64,000 bases of DNA, taken from the NCBI RefSeq assembly GCF_016859285.1, contig NC_053409.1, positions 21,027,976 to 21,091,975 on the forward strand. Direction: 5' to 3'. A program made the translations under genes and the position numbers. This DNA is from Xiphias gladius. Its lineage: Eukaryota > Chordata > Actinopteri > Istiophoriformes > Xiphiidae. Shown piece after piece: positions 38,820 to 51,298 of this stretch. Within the stretch, counting starts at the first letter, position 1. Each line of letters begins with the position of its first letter. The notes under the pieces were generated by a model, which saw nothing but the letters and a program-made list of their open reading frames with translations, had not been told where the DNA came from and searched no databases.

Positions 38820-40094
38820 ACTGAGGAGAGGAAAAACACAGCCATATCAAGTTTATTCGCATACACCGCTGATATGCTTTATTAAAACACCCAACAGTAA
38901 AAGTAAAAACTTGCCATTAAAGTATACATCAAAAATATCCAGCCTCTGTCTTGCTCACACACACAAGAGACTTGGAAATATAAACTAGGGATAAGGCCAT
39001 TAGAAGAGTACTATTTTTATTTGTAAACACCACGGAGTTAAGACAGGTGTGGCCAGCCAGATGAGACCTGCTCCAAATAATTTTACCTGGCTTTGACAAG
39101 TAGTAGCAAGCATTTAAGTGACTATTACCTTTCCAACAAGTTGAATAGTTCAAGCGAAGCGGTTGAAGAGCCTGTGAGAAAGTTCAAAAAGTAAACACGG
39201 CGGCAGTGAGATACAGTGTGAAACAGCTATTTCTCTGGCAAACATTAGCATACTGGCTAGTCCGGATAGTTCAATGTCTTACTAAGGGATTAGTTGTTTC
39301 ACGGTACATATTCAACATGATAAGACACAGGCGAGTCTTATGTGGAAATACACTCACCAGACTCCACCTAGTTTTACAGAGGTATTAGAAAAATGAGACA
39401 AGAGCGTAGCATCTAGTTTAGCTACTCTATCACTAAACTAATTCAGAGCCGCTTTAAGCTAACTAGCTAACACCAGGCGTCAGAGTCATACCAACTCGTA
39501 GCTTAAGCCAAGGCAATTACTGCCTGACTCTTATTATTGGACAAACTTATATCAGTGCTCCGTCTCTCTCGCAAACCGCCTGCAAAGTTACTTGTTTTTT
39601 TTATTCCGTGAGGAATGAATGATCCGCTGCTTCTCAAGCTAGTGCTATCTAGCTAACCCTCAAGCTAATTTGACGAGTTGAACGAGACAAACCCTCCGTT
39701 CGTTCACTACAGTAAAAGCAGCTATAAGTACATTATATAAGCGAAGATATGTGAAGTCTGTTGAAATGCTAGCTGGGGGCAGTGCCGTAGTCGCGCCAAC
39801 CAGCCGATCCATCGGCATGGAAAACAGCTGTCACTGTAAATCAGTTCGGAACAGCGAAGTGAACTAACTTGTCGATGTTGAGTTAACCGATTGAGGGTTA
39901 TGAGACCAGCAGCGGCTTCATGAGGATTAAGTGTTGTTGTCACGGTTCCATGACCATTCTGTACTTTAGATGTTTGGTTATTTTATAACTTTGTTATTAC
40001 TCGAACATAAAACAGACATTAAACCACAACAATGGCAACGTGTGGCCGGACATGATATCAGCTTTATAAAGGGTCCTGCAGCCATCGCATACAA
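38820..40094 (-). promoter_or_regulatory. dusp23 5' region
   Basis: The acceptor at 38820 shows that a non-coding first exon lies in this stretch, but the donor cannot be chosen with confidence. A CpG-containing segment (about 39540-39960) is a reasonable place for the promoter. I saw no other gene here. Confidence 0.4.
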
Positions 40095-40177
40095 GTCAGG
40101 ATGGCCGAGCGGTCTAAGGCGCTGCGTTCAGGTCGCAGTCTCCCCTGGAGGCGTGGGTTCGAATCCCACTTCTGACA
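40095..40177 (+). tRNA. tRNA-Leu (anticodon CAG)
   Basis: The acceptor stem GTCAGGA pairs with TTCTGAC (one G-T pair), followed by discriminator A at 40177. An A box (TGGCCGAGCGGT) and a B box (GGTTCGAATCC) are intact. The anticodon loop reads TTCAGGT, giving anticodon CAG. A long variable arm (CTCCCCTGGAGGC) marks it as a class II tRNA (Leu). There is no intron. A run of seven T follows at once, the usual RNA polymerase III stop. It appears functional. Confidence 0.95.
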
Positions 40178-40183
40178 GAAACC

Positions 40184-40190
40184 TTTTTTT
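40184..40190 (+). terminator. RNA polymerase III terminator
   Basis: A TTTTTTT run begins a few bases after the tRNA 3' end. Confidence 0.8.
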
Positions 40191-40419
40191 CTTCAAACTC
40201 GGTGTGGTCTATCGTGTTTGTGGAGGAGGTAATGTTTGTGATTCCATAGTGTGATTGTGGCCATGATCATGTTTTTTTTTATGCTGCGCTTATGCTATCC
40301 GATGATTTACTTAGGTAACTGTACTAATATCACGCCGGAAAAACGATCCGTTACGGGTGACATGTGAACATGAACACATTATACCAGTTCTTAAATGTCT
40401 TCATCGGCTCCCAGCGTCA

Positions 40420-40605
40420 TGATTGATAGGTCATGAACCTGCCTGCCAGGCAGCTATAATATTGTCCCACTGAAATGTGTCGGGAGTATAAATATATAGT
40501 AGCGGATAATGGAAATACTCAAGAAAAGTGCAAGTCATCCCAAAATTGTACTGAAGTGCGGTGCTTGAGTAAATGCACTTGAATGTTACATTCCACCACT
40601 GCAGG
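40420..40605 (-). repeat. Family 3 dispersed element, copy b
   Basis: GGAGTATAAATATATAGTAG, AATGGAAATACTCAAG, GAGTAAATGCACTTGAATG and TTCCACCACTGCAGG occur in the order expected for the reverse strand of the family. The left end is not resolved. Confidence 0.7.
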
Positions 40606-40729
40606 GGATTCACTTAATTATCAAACGACACGCATGCTCCATGTGCAAGTGCAAGTGCTGCATTCAAAATGTTCCTGAAGTACATAGGTATTAGCAGCAT
40701 AATGTACCCATCGTGCTGAACGGTCCATG

Positions 40730-41065
40730 TCAGTGTTGTACTAATATATTACCGGATCATTTGTATTGATCAGGCGGGCAGTGAGTAGCCCGCTTGACGC
40801 TGTAGCAGGATGAGGCGGAGCTCATTTTAACCGCCTTATATACCGTTGTGATTATGAAAAAAATAACCAGTAGCTACAGCTGTCAAATCAACGGTAGTGG
40901 AGTAAAAAAAAAAAAAAAAAAAGGGCAGTATTTCCTCTCTCTGAAATGCGAAGTGAAAGTATGAAGTAGCATGAAATGGAAAAAACCCGAGAAAAAAGTA
41001 CAACAAAGGTAATACAAGTATCGGTAATTAAGTAAATGTACTAAGTTACCCTCCACCAGCGATTA
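40730..41065 (-). repeat. Family 3 dispersed element, copy c, with inner insertion or divergence
   Basis: GTATGAAGTAGCATGAAATGG, GTAATTAAGTAAATGTACT and TACCCTCCACCAGCG are family landmarks in reverse. The left part (40770-40860) does not match the other copies, and an A tract at about 40903-40922 may mark a separate small insertion. Confidence 0.55.
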
Positions 41066-42619
41066 CAAATAATCGTTTTAAATCATCTTTTTGGTTTTCA
41101 GTGGTCTAATTTTATCCCAGGATTTACTGTATCTCTATCCCAGTGCTCCTCATAGGAACACTCTTACAAGGCCAAACGCAGCCGTCTACTATTCCTCATT
41201 TCTATCCGTTATACTTCAGATGACTGGTAATATCAGATAAACGTGTATCACCCACGCGGTTGCACTTTAAAATACCTGTAGGGGGCGCACCACCGCCTGC
41301 AGCAGCATGGCAACGGCCTTAATGAAAAAAAAAAAAAAATGGTGGGGGGGGCAGTGCTTGTACAAAAGATGATTTAACCTCTGTAACTGCCAGACTCTCT
41401 GCTCGGGCCAGTTTTTTTTTTTTTTTGTTGTTTTGTTTTTACCCAAACTTGCGTTGTGCAACCGATCCGACGCTCCGGTGGAAATCTCAAAAGTCTTCAA
41501 AGATGCCAAAAACTGGATGTCGGGCTGAATTTCACATCACAAAATGATTTCCACTTGTGTGCGGTTGCAACTATGAAAAAAATGCGCGTCCCGAGTTTGG
41601 GCATTCTTCTCGGTGTGGGCCTCACGCAGCTTCAATCAAAAGTTGAAACAGGCAGATATAAAACCTTAATGTGATACTGTCATAAATTTTTTGGGGAAAA
41701 AAAACAAGTTTCTTTTCCTCCCTAAATTTAAACAAGATTGAAGCAATATTTTTAGATTTTTAACGGTCAAAACTGTCTCTTTTTTCAAAAACTTGAATAT
41801 AAATAAATGTAAAATATCTAAACCAATGTTCACCAAACCAGTCCAAACATCTGATACCGTCTGCAGTTAATCATTATCTAATTAGTATCTGAAGATTGTG
41901 AAATTGCTGCAGCAACTTAAAGAGTTTTTCTAGCCTGCAATGCAACGCTTGAAACCGTCAGCAGTGTTCGTTTTTGTTTGTTTGTTCTGTTTTTAATATT
42001 TGAGAGATGTCCTTTCTGAGACCACTTTGAATCATTCTTGTTTTAATATATTTTTGGCACTTCCAGAAGGAGGCTGCCCCTGTTTCACACACATCTCCAC
42101 ATGAAATGAAAGAGAAGAAGACCGTTTTGTCCATTTCATGCAACAGTTAATGATACAAACACAAACGTTCGGAACTCACGGCACAGAACACTTTACTTGC
42201 TAAGTCGTTTTATACAAAGAGTAGAAAGAGGGTTTGTATCTGAAGGAGACAAACTGCATCACATTTGCCAGATAGATGCTGATACACAGAGACTGATTTT
42301 CAGAAAGGTACTTGTAAAGAGAATCACAGAGTCGAATGTTTCAAACATCCCATTAAAAAAGCTTTCACTAACTTGTTGGTGTAAAAAAATGAAAAAAAAA
42401 AAAAAAAAAAAAGTTAACAGAGCAGTAATCACGTACAGGTATAGAAAGATATCTAGGTGATAGGTTGAGTCGAATTAAACATAAGATAAACAACAACCTA
42501 AAAAAAAAAGAAACCATTCCAATAATCAGGTGGTGTCTAGTGGAAGGCGTATTTTTTGTTTACTGTCCTACGGAGCTCGATCCACCCACAAACCATTTAA
42601 CAGAACATTTGGAAGTCCC
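41066..42619. other. Intergenic DNA downstream of gng2
   Basis: No gene was recognised. It holds several homopolymer runs (A at about 41326-41339, T at 41411-41426, A at 42391-42411) and a G-run at about 41343. The open frames are short and lack similarity. Confidence 0.4.
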
Positions 42620-43035
42620 AGAAGAACCACAAAATATTTTTATTCTCATTTTATCTATGTTTTTTTTTTTTGTTTTCTTTTGTTTTGTACACATCATAAC
42701 CTGAAGACTTGTTAGGTTGACTGGTTGTCCATCACGTCTCTGGGTTATCATCACACTCCTCCTCCTCCTCCTCCTCCTCCTCCTCATCATCATCCCTTTT
42801 TGTGTCATCAAATGCACAGACCCCTTCAACATGCTGCAACACCCTTCAACTAAACAATCCCCCTTTAATGGTTACATGTTAACTCTGTGGTTTTAATTTT
42901 TGCACTCTCTTTAGGGTGCCGTTCGAGAAAGGGGGCAATAATCACCGTGCCCTCCTACTAGAAGATTTCTACGTATTTTGAACGTCCACGTTCAAAGTCC
43001 CACACTGAGCAGACTGCTGAAGGGCCATGCCGGGT
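42620..43035 (-). other. Probable gng2 3' UTR
   Basis: On the minus strand this follows the gng2 stop directly. The first clear AATAAA on that strand is at 42644-42639, about 390 bases after the stop. The UTR would contain a GGA repeat (TCC on the plus strand, 42757-42784). A longer UTR using signals further left is possible. Confidence 0.5.
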
Positions 43036-44172
<1,137 letters not shown>

Positions 44173-45284
44173 TCAGGTCCCCTGTGCTGTGTCTACACAG
44201 AGGACAGAGGAGATTGAAACATGCGCAAACATTGTAGTTCACCCACAGCGTGTCACCGATGGGGACGAGCACTGCAATGTAGCAGGCATGCAAAGAGGAG
44301 CGCTAGTATTGTCACATGCTCGCGAACATACACAAACCACAGGCGCGGGCATATTATTTATGGTGTCAGTTGCTAGGCAGCCCGAGACAGTGAGGGGGAG
44401 GCAGAGTAGGTGGGAGGAGAGAGTGGGGGGGGGCAGCGCTTCGTCTAGAGCTATATTTAAAACAGATTAACTGATAAGAAACGTTACTGGTGTCAGAAAT
44501 AAAAACTCTCATATTGTACTGATAGTGGTGGTTTTTGTCTCAATGCCAGCTCACACGTATCAACGCCTCTCGGCCACAGTGTCACACGAGGGCGCAGTGT
44601 CCAGGCTCTGCCTCGTGAGCAGGGCGATGGATCAATGAAGGGATGCCGTTTGTTTTTTTGATCCCAAGTAAGACAGGTCACCTCTCGGGCAGCAGATGTA
44701 AAGAAAGCCCGGTGCCTTATATGTATGTCTGTTCTCACGACGAGCTTTGGCTCACAGCTAGATGCTTTTCTCATATTCGCTTTAATGGTTTCTTTCGGAA
44801 ACGGTTTATCTTATTAATCATCAGTTAAGCGTTTTTATCATACACACTTTTGAGAACCTGCGAGTCACCCTCAGCAAAGCCAATGTATCCATTATAAAAA
44901 TAGAAATGTTTTTTTTATTTTTATTTTGAAAAGAAGTTTTGAACTTTCACGCCATGTCGAAGAGGGCTAAGAGGGATCGACTGATTGTCAGCTGGTAAAA
45001 TTTTTATCAGCCAACTAAACATCTTTTTGAGACCAAATTTATTGTAAAGATTCGTTTTGACTGACCCATTAAGGTGACGGTGAACGCTCTTGTCAGTTTC
45101 GTACACACTAATTCTAAGTGGGCTGGCTGATTAGTGCTTTCAAGCTGGACAAAAAGTTATCACTGGACAAAAGTGACAAGTCGTGGTCAAAGTTCTCAGC
45201 ACGTATGCTATAATAGCGGGCTTAGATGACATTTTAAAAAAATGATTTATTAGTTTTTTTTCCCCTGCCGCCTGTCGTTGTTGG

Positions 45285-45455
45285 AAAGTGACGCTGATGA
45301 GAGCACCGAGAGTGAACCAAAACAGTGAAGTCGCGGGGCCCGAAAACCAAAACAAAGAGCTGAAAGATGCTAAAATGCTGCGTAGAGCCGATGTAGAACT
45401 ACAGAGTCAGATGATAATTACCTCCTGATTCGTCAATGTGAGTGAAATTCATGCT
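45285..45455 (+). repeat. Dispersed element, AACCAAAACAGTGAAG family (family 5, copy a)
   Basis: Landmarks shared with 52765-52930 are GTGAACCAAAACAGTGAAG, AAAACCAAAACAAAGAGCTG, AGATGCTAAAATGCTGC and CTACAGAGTCAGATGATAAT, followed by a CCTGATTCGTCAATGTGAG segment. Confidence 0.65.
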
Positions 45456-46636
45456 GAAAATAGCCATTTGGTCTAAAACTACTGATTAGAGCAGCTTGAA
45501 GGTTCAAAAATTGGAAAATTGGCAGTAGTTTTCCAAAGCTGGCACTCTACTGACGGGCTGTCTTGTGTGTCAGGGCACAATACAAGAAGTTAGATGCAAA
45601 TCAGTATCCAGTACAGAATGAACATGAATTTATTGTACTAACAGCCAAAACAGTAGACTATGCAGATTAGTGACTGTATATGTCGCACAGATGGATGATT
45701 AATCAATGGAAACCCTCTAGTGTCTTAGAGGATGTTTGGTCAACGTGAGCCTCTAAAACAGCTGCAGTGCTTTGTGGCCTTTGTATCTACAAAATCTCTA
45801 AAACTCCACCGGAGGGACGGAGCACCAGTCTTCCCACAGATATTTCCATTTGTTGCTCTGATGGTGGTGGTGGGGAGAGCGCCGTCCGACACGCCGCTCC
45901 AAAGCTGGATTGAGATGTTGTCGCTATGACGGACATACGTACGCGGTTAACATCGTTTCCTATTCATCAAACCATTCAGCGAGGCCTCGTGCCCTGTATG
46001 GAAGCATCTGCTTCTGTTTCATCACCCATCTGCTTTTCCTTACGTTTTTCACCTGTCTGTTTATAGTTTCGTGTCCTCAGTTGCTCCTCTGCCTTTTATA
46101 ACCTCTTTGATTAAGTGGATCAAGCTGCGGGTGCCCTAAAACGGCATCATCCTTGGTGTCTGATCAATCCTCCCTGCGCGCCTTCATCCGTCTGTATGCC
46201 CTGTGGTACGACCCAGTGTGGGGTTAAGACTGATCTCAGCGAGGCGCTGGAGCTGAGCATGAATGCTGACGCTCCACGGTGCCACACCTGCTCATCAGGG
46301 CCGGTGAACTGCTGCAGGTATCACTGCTGTCACACCAACCCGAACCGCCATGACCTGATACATTAATTAAAAACCGCAGCACCGGTTACAGTTTGTCTGC
46401 GAGGTTGTGAACAAATGTACCAGCTAAATCTGAGAAAACGTGATAATATTCCTTGTTTTTTTTACTTTTCTTCCTCTGTTTTCTTCACCAGTGGCCTTAG
46501 TTTCCGGCTCCAGTGATGCAACATGTTTGTTTCCTGTCTCTTACTAAACTCAGAATACCAGCTAAGCGAGGTCGGGTGGGTGACACATACTGCAGTTGAT
46601 TTGGTCCGATTCATATTTGGACGCTGATGTCGTTGC

Positions 46637-46914
46637 AGAGCTGCCAGTTGATAATTATTTTCATCATCAAGTTGTCATTTGTTCTTGTTTTTTTTTTTTC
46701 AATTAATCGGTTCATGTTTTAACCTATAAAGGAATGAATATCAAACACGGCAATCAAAGTTCTCGTCTTCTGGTCTTCAAATTATTTATTATGTGTAACC
46801 AACAGTCTAAAACCCAACAATATTCAATCTAAAGGAGAAAAGCAGTAAAATATCACATTTAAGAGGCTAGAACCAGAGAATCGTTGGCATTTTTGCTTGA
46901 TAAATGACTATAAT
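46637..46914 (+). repeat. Family 1 dispersed element, copy h (3' truncated)
   Basis: It starts AGAGCTGCCAGTTGATAATTA and ends in GTTGGCATTTTTGCTTGATAA. Inside are ACCAACAGTCTAAAACCCAAC and AGAGGCTAGAACCAGAGAATC. Confidence 0.7.
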
Positions 46915-47058
46915 GGCCTGTGTGTGCTTTTTAAACATATATCACAGTTATAGTCCCATATTTTTGTCTACACTACAATAAGGGAACATAGATGTAGACT
47001 GTTTCCTAGACATTGCATGTTATTCCTTGCCATTTTAAGAGTCACTGGAAATTTTTTA

Positions 47059-47098
47059 CACTGGAAAGCTTGTGTTATAGAACACAAGCTTTCCAGTG
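47059..47098. repeat. Perfect 18-bp hairpin
   Basis: Arms 47059-47076 (CACTGGAAAGCTTGTGTT) and 47081-47098 are exact reverse complements around the loop ATAG. A second CACTGGAAATTTT copy of the arm start lies 17 bases upstream, and GTGAAAATCTAC follows the right arm. This suggests the palindrome grew from a weaker inverted repeat. Confidence 0.85.
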
Positions 47099-48369
47099 AA
47101 AATCTACAGTATTTACTTAATTCCCACTTATTTTAAGGCCGAAACATCATCCAGACTGAAGTGGAATATCTCGAGCCGATGTCAGCGCCAACCAAGTGAC
47201 AATCTGAAGAGGATTTATGAGCACAACCAGCAGCAGCCTGTGCAGTATTAACAATGTAATGTAAACATTACGTTTTATAGTCAGTGCAGCTGAGGGATCC
47301 TGGTTGTTCTCACTCTGAGGAGTGCTTCACCTTTTACAGTTATAGTGCTTTAATTCAAACTGAGGTAGGTGTCAAAATATTTATTCTACTCTATATCTGT
47401 TGTTTTGTTATTAAGGTCAGCTCTTATAGGATTATGAAAAGTTGGATTCCTCTTCTTATGAATGAAACTGGGTAACAAAAATCGAATTTTTTAACAAAAT
47501 CAGGTGGCAGGCTGCAATGTTTCTCCAAAAAATTCTCTACTATTTTGCTTTAAAAAGCAGACGAAATCCTGCAGAAAGAGACTAAAGAAAGGAGCTCCAG
47601 ACCTTGTTTACACCAACCCGAGGGATTTTTGGATTACTTCCTCCCAACAGTCTCCTGGATTCACTGTATTGATATGTTTGTGAGGGTTATAATACAATAA
47701 TCTGGGTTCCCTGTGTGGAAGCCAAATGCCAACCTTTCTGCAATATCTTACAATCACGGACGGAGCTGTTCAGTGTATTAAACCTGATTTAATTATAGGC
47801 GACTTTAAGGGAGAATTCTGTGCAAATGTCTTGTGAGTCTTGCATGAAAACCTCAGTTTTGTCCCTCACCAAAATAAAAATAGGCCAGAGACTTACTACA
47901 ATGGTGTGGCTGAAAAACTCTGAGTAGAAATTAGTCTTTGTCGTGTTTCGTATTGAGGCCATAATATTGTTTCAACACTCAGGGGAGATGTCAAAACAGG
48001 CCAGTGTATCACAAGACTATTGATAGGGAGAGATGTAACTCTTTAAGGTTTCTGGGATGTCTACGAAAAGTAGGTCTTTGGTTTTTACAGATGATAATAA
48101 TCAGACACTGAGACAGCCTAGTTCGCGTGAAACTGACAGGGAGACATGGTGATTTTAGTAAATATAAAAGAAAAACGGAAAACACTGTCGTAAGGGGCTG
48201 GAACTCAAAGGAGAAAAAAACTCTCTCACTCTTTCTGATTTTTTTTTTACCTCCACTGGAGAGTTTATCCACTACTTGGGAACATAAAACAATTTGTCAT
48301 TCCAGCTAAACTCTATGTGAAATGAAAGATTCATAATCAAAATACAATTTCTACAAGCTGTTTACGGAA

Positions 48370-48556
48370 AAGAGAACTAAGAGTCTAAAGCTAAGCTAGC
48401 GACTCTGTTGGTCTGCACTTGGGCACAAGTTTGAGCTAATGCTAATGTCAACACACTAACATGCTCACAATGATGATGCTAATGCGCTGGTGTTTAGCAA
48501 GTATTAGGTTTACTGTCCTCACCATCTTAGCATGGTAACACTGAGTTAGCATACAT
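48370..48556 (-). repeat. Family 2 dispersed element, copy b (partial)
   Basis: AAGAGTCTAAAGCTAAGCTAG, GAGCTAATGCTAATGTCAAC, ACATGCTCACAATGATGATG, and CTCACCATCTTAGCATGGTAA match the 3' half of the family in reverse. Confidence 0.7.
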
Positions 48557-48689
48557 TGCCATCCCTGGAAATGGTGCTAATATAGCTAACCCCCCCCCCC
48601 AAAACTAATTTAAGAATAAGAGCTTTTCAAATTTCAGTTTTTCTATCTAAATGACACTTAAATAAGCTCTGTGTTTCAGCTCAGTTCAG

Positions 48690-48830
48690 TTTTGGACAGA
48701 GCCAAAGGTAACAAAATCTGCCGACCAGCACCTCTAAAAGTCACTAATTAGCACACATCTTGTTTCATTTGTACGAAAACAAGTTGCAGTGTTACAGGAG
48801 GTGCTGGATTATTTCTCAGCCAGGAGCGGT
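48690..48830 (-). repeat. Family 4 dispersed element, copy b (partial)
   Basis: GGACAGAGCCAAAGGTAACA, ACCAGCACCTCTAAAAGTCAC and GTTTCATTTGTACGAAAACA are the middle of the family in reverse. Neither end is present. Confidence 0.6.
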
Positions 48831-49557
48831 CATTTTTGTGTTTAAGTTCACTTATATTTCCAAATGTGCAAATAATTTTCGGATGTGCAAAATCTGTAAA
48901 ATAAAAATAAAAATAAAATAAATTTAAAAAAGCTATTCAGCAGAGCTGTCACCACATAGACAAAGTTATTTTCCTTTTTATTGTTGGTGGAGCGTGCGAA
49001 AATGCCACCCTGACATTTTCTTATTCAGAGAGGTGGTGGTGGCATGTAGTGAAATAAATGGTACCTGGAAGGCAGCTGAAAGGGTGTAAAATGACAGATA
49101 AACAGAGTATACTGTTGCCTGCCCTTTTAGCTTTAGAAGATGGTCTTCTAATTCTGTCAGGATACAATTTTACTGCTGCTCATCTGTATCATGAAACCTC
49201 TTGTACTTCCTTCCTTCCTTCCTATCTGTCAGCTGCTTAAAATACCGACCCCTAATGCTGCACATGGTGTCAACATGCTGACAGCTGTGACACCCCAACC
49301 GGCGCTGATAAATAACCCGTTCAGATGGACGCGGGGCCTTAACTGTGTCATCTGTGGGCAACTTTTTGGAAGCTTTGACGACTACTTCCAAAACTCTTTG
49401 CTGTTGCACCATTCGCACCAGTTTCCGAGCCGAATGGAGGCCCTGTCATCACTGACTACTCATGCTGTAACATTATGAAACTGGCTGACGTTTGCGCGCC
49501 GGGTCTCTGCGTTTATCTGATCGTGCCGCGTTGCCTCTCCCTCTTGCCTTGACTTAC

Positions 49558-49634
49558 CTTGTCTGCTTACTCCTCCGCACTCTGCCCCGGTGTCTGCCTG
49601 CAGTTCGGTCAGAAGTTGGTGTCCGCCTTGCTCT
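49558..49634 (-). other. Probable untranslated exon of gng2
   Basis: On the minus strand a polypyrimidine-rich acceptor (CTCTTTCCTCTCCGTTCGCAG, ending at 49635) and a consensus donor (CAAG|GTAAGTC, exon edge 49558) enclose 77 bases. No long frame is open. The position upstream of the gng2 start and the matching strand make a 5' UTR exon likely. This rests on splice signals alone. Confidence 0.5.
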
Positions 49635-49750
49635 CTGCGAACGGAGAGGAAAGAGATAAAGAGAGTAGAAGACAGCGACATTTAGAGGCTGATCAGAGGC
49701 AGAGGCTCTGTACGCTTCTATTCCTGCATTCCAGATATATTACGCCGAGG

Positions 49751-49753
<3 letters not shown>

Positions 49754-49832
<79 letters not shown>

Positions 49833-49840
49833 TGTGTGTG
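49754..49840 (+). repeat. (GT)n microsatellite
   Basis: About 40 GT units with one interruption (TCTG). The long Val-Cys frames over it are repeat artefacts. Confidence 0.95.
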
Positions 49841-49974
49841 GAGCCTCTGTCCCCTGATCACTTCAGAATGTCACAGCTTGCTCTCACAAATTCCGCTCAA
49901 GGACAAACAGAGATGGAGAAACTCAACAACGAACTATGGACGGAATCGAGGGAACAAATGAATTTATGGTTTTG

Positions 49975-50348
49975 AAGGAATAGATCAACATTTCTGGGGA
50001 ACGCGCTCATTTGGTTTTTGTCAAAGGTAACAGTCTGACATATAACAGCCCGTAAAAACCACAGTTTGTCATATTTACTCTTTTTTTTTTTGGTACGAAT
50101 TAAACAAATGAAATAATGTGTTAATAAGTCAGCTTTAGAGGTGCCAGTGGGTGGATTTTGTTACCTTTGGATAGAGCCAGGCTAGCTGTTTCTCCCTGTT
50201 TCCAGTCCTTATGCTAAGCTAAGCTAAGTAGCTGCTCACTCCAGCCACATACTGAACGTACAGACACGAGAGTGGTATTGATCTTCTCATCTAACTCTTG
50301 GCAAGCAAATGAATGAGTGCATTTCCCAAAATGTCAAACTATTCCTTT
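49975..50348 (+). repeat. Family 4 dispersed element, copy c, with both inverted ends
   Basis: The left end AAGGAATAGATCAACATTT and the right end AAATGTCAAACTATTCCTTT are inverted repeats of about 25 bases. The middle carries GGATAGAGCCAGGCTAGCTG and ATGCTAAGCTAAGCTAAGTA. This is the most complete copy in the window and has the form of a miniature inverted-repeat element. It has no coding capacity. Confidence 0.75.
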
Positions 50349-51017
50349 AAGTTGAGCTTCTGTCGACGCTGACCTATTCACCTCTCTTCCTGTTCTTTCT
50401 CTCTGTCCGCCCCTCTGTCTCTCATTCTCTGGTCCAACAGATTCATTCTTAATGCATCTGTGACTGTGCAGCTCGGTTTTCTGCTGCTTCTGATAAATGG
50501 GCCAATTACCCTGCATGAGCAGATTTGCAGAGGAAGGGAATTCCACCCATCGTAAATCATGGCAGCACACAACGTTAAAGCAACGTTACAGTGAGGCATG
50601 CATTGAAAAAAAAACCTCGCCAAGTGCGGCCGAACCCCTGAGCCAGAGTATTCTACCGACACTGAAACTGCTTAGAGTTTAAAAAACAAATAAAGAAGAG
50701 AGCAAGAGCTCTTGCTCCAGTGCACTGTCCCCAGTGATTCACTGGAGCCATTAATCTACACTGTTACACTGCGTTATGCAAGATGTATAATAATTTTATC
50801 AGTGCAGTGATTCTTAAACCATTCGCTCGAGTGCTTCAGGGTGTAGCAGCATTATCTTGCGGGTTTTCATAAGAAATGGTCTGCTGTCACAAATTCAAAC
50901 TCCTAAATGGAAAATGACCACGTCACCAATACCAAACAATACTTTTTGAGTGAAACCTTACTTTGTGAAACGTTTTTCTACATCTTTTAATACAACAAAA
51001 GATAGAAAAGCTGAATG

Positions 51018-51298
51018 CAAGGTTTCAACTAACAATTATTTTTATCATCAATTAACCTGCTGATTATTTAATTATTTAATCGATTCATTGTTTGGTCTCT
51101 AAAAAGTAAAAAAAATAGTGGAAAAATGCTCATCACAATGTAAGAGAGCCCAAAGTGATCTTCAGATCTCTTGTTTTTGTCCAACCAACAGTCCAAGAAA
51201 AGCAGCTTTCACCAGCAAATGTTTGGCATTTTTACTTGAAAAACGATTAATCGATTAATCAAATCAAAACTGAGTAATGGACTAACCGCTGCAGGTCC
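51018..51298 (+). repeat. Family 1 dispersed element, copy i
   Basis: It starts AAGGTTTCAACTAACAATTA and ends ACTAACCGCTGCAGGTCC. Inside are TTTTTGTCCAACCAACAGTCC, CAGCAAATGTTTGGCATTTTT and AACGATTAATCGATTAATCA. Confidence 0.75.

Larger units (their letters stand above)
44193..49557 (-). other. gng2 5' intron, left part
   Basis: This lies between the first coding exon and the probable untranslated exon of gng2. It contains dispersed elements (listed separately), a perfect hairpin and a C-run at about 48590. A GC-richer open stretch at about 46110-46370 shows no family resemblance. No further gene was recognised. Confidence 0.45.

Noticed and set aside
46115-46366. Cys-rich 83-codon plus-strand frame
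   Set aside because: The cysteine spacing fits no zinc-binding family I know, there is no clear acceptor or donor pair, and it lies in the gng2 upstream intron.
49559-49975. Open frame of 138 codons with a long Val-Cys run
   Set aside because: It is created by the (GT)n microsatellite; there is no splice context or family similarity.
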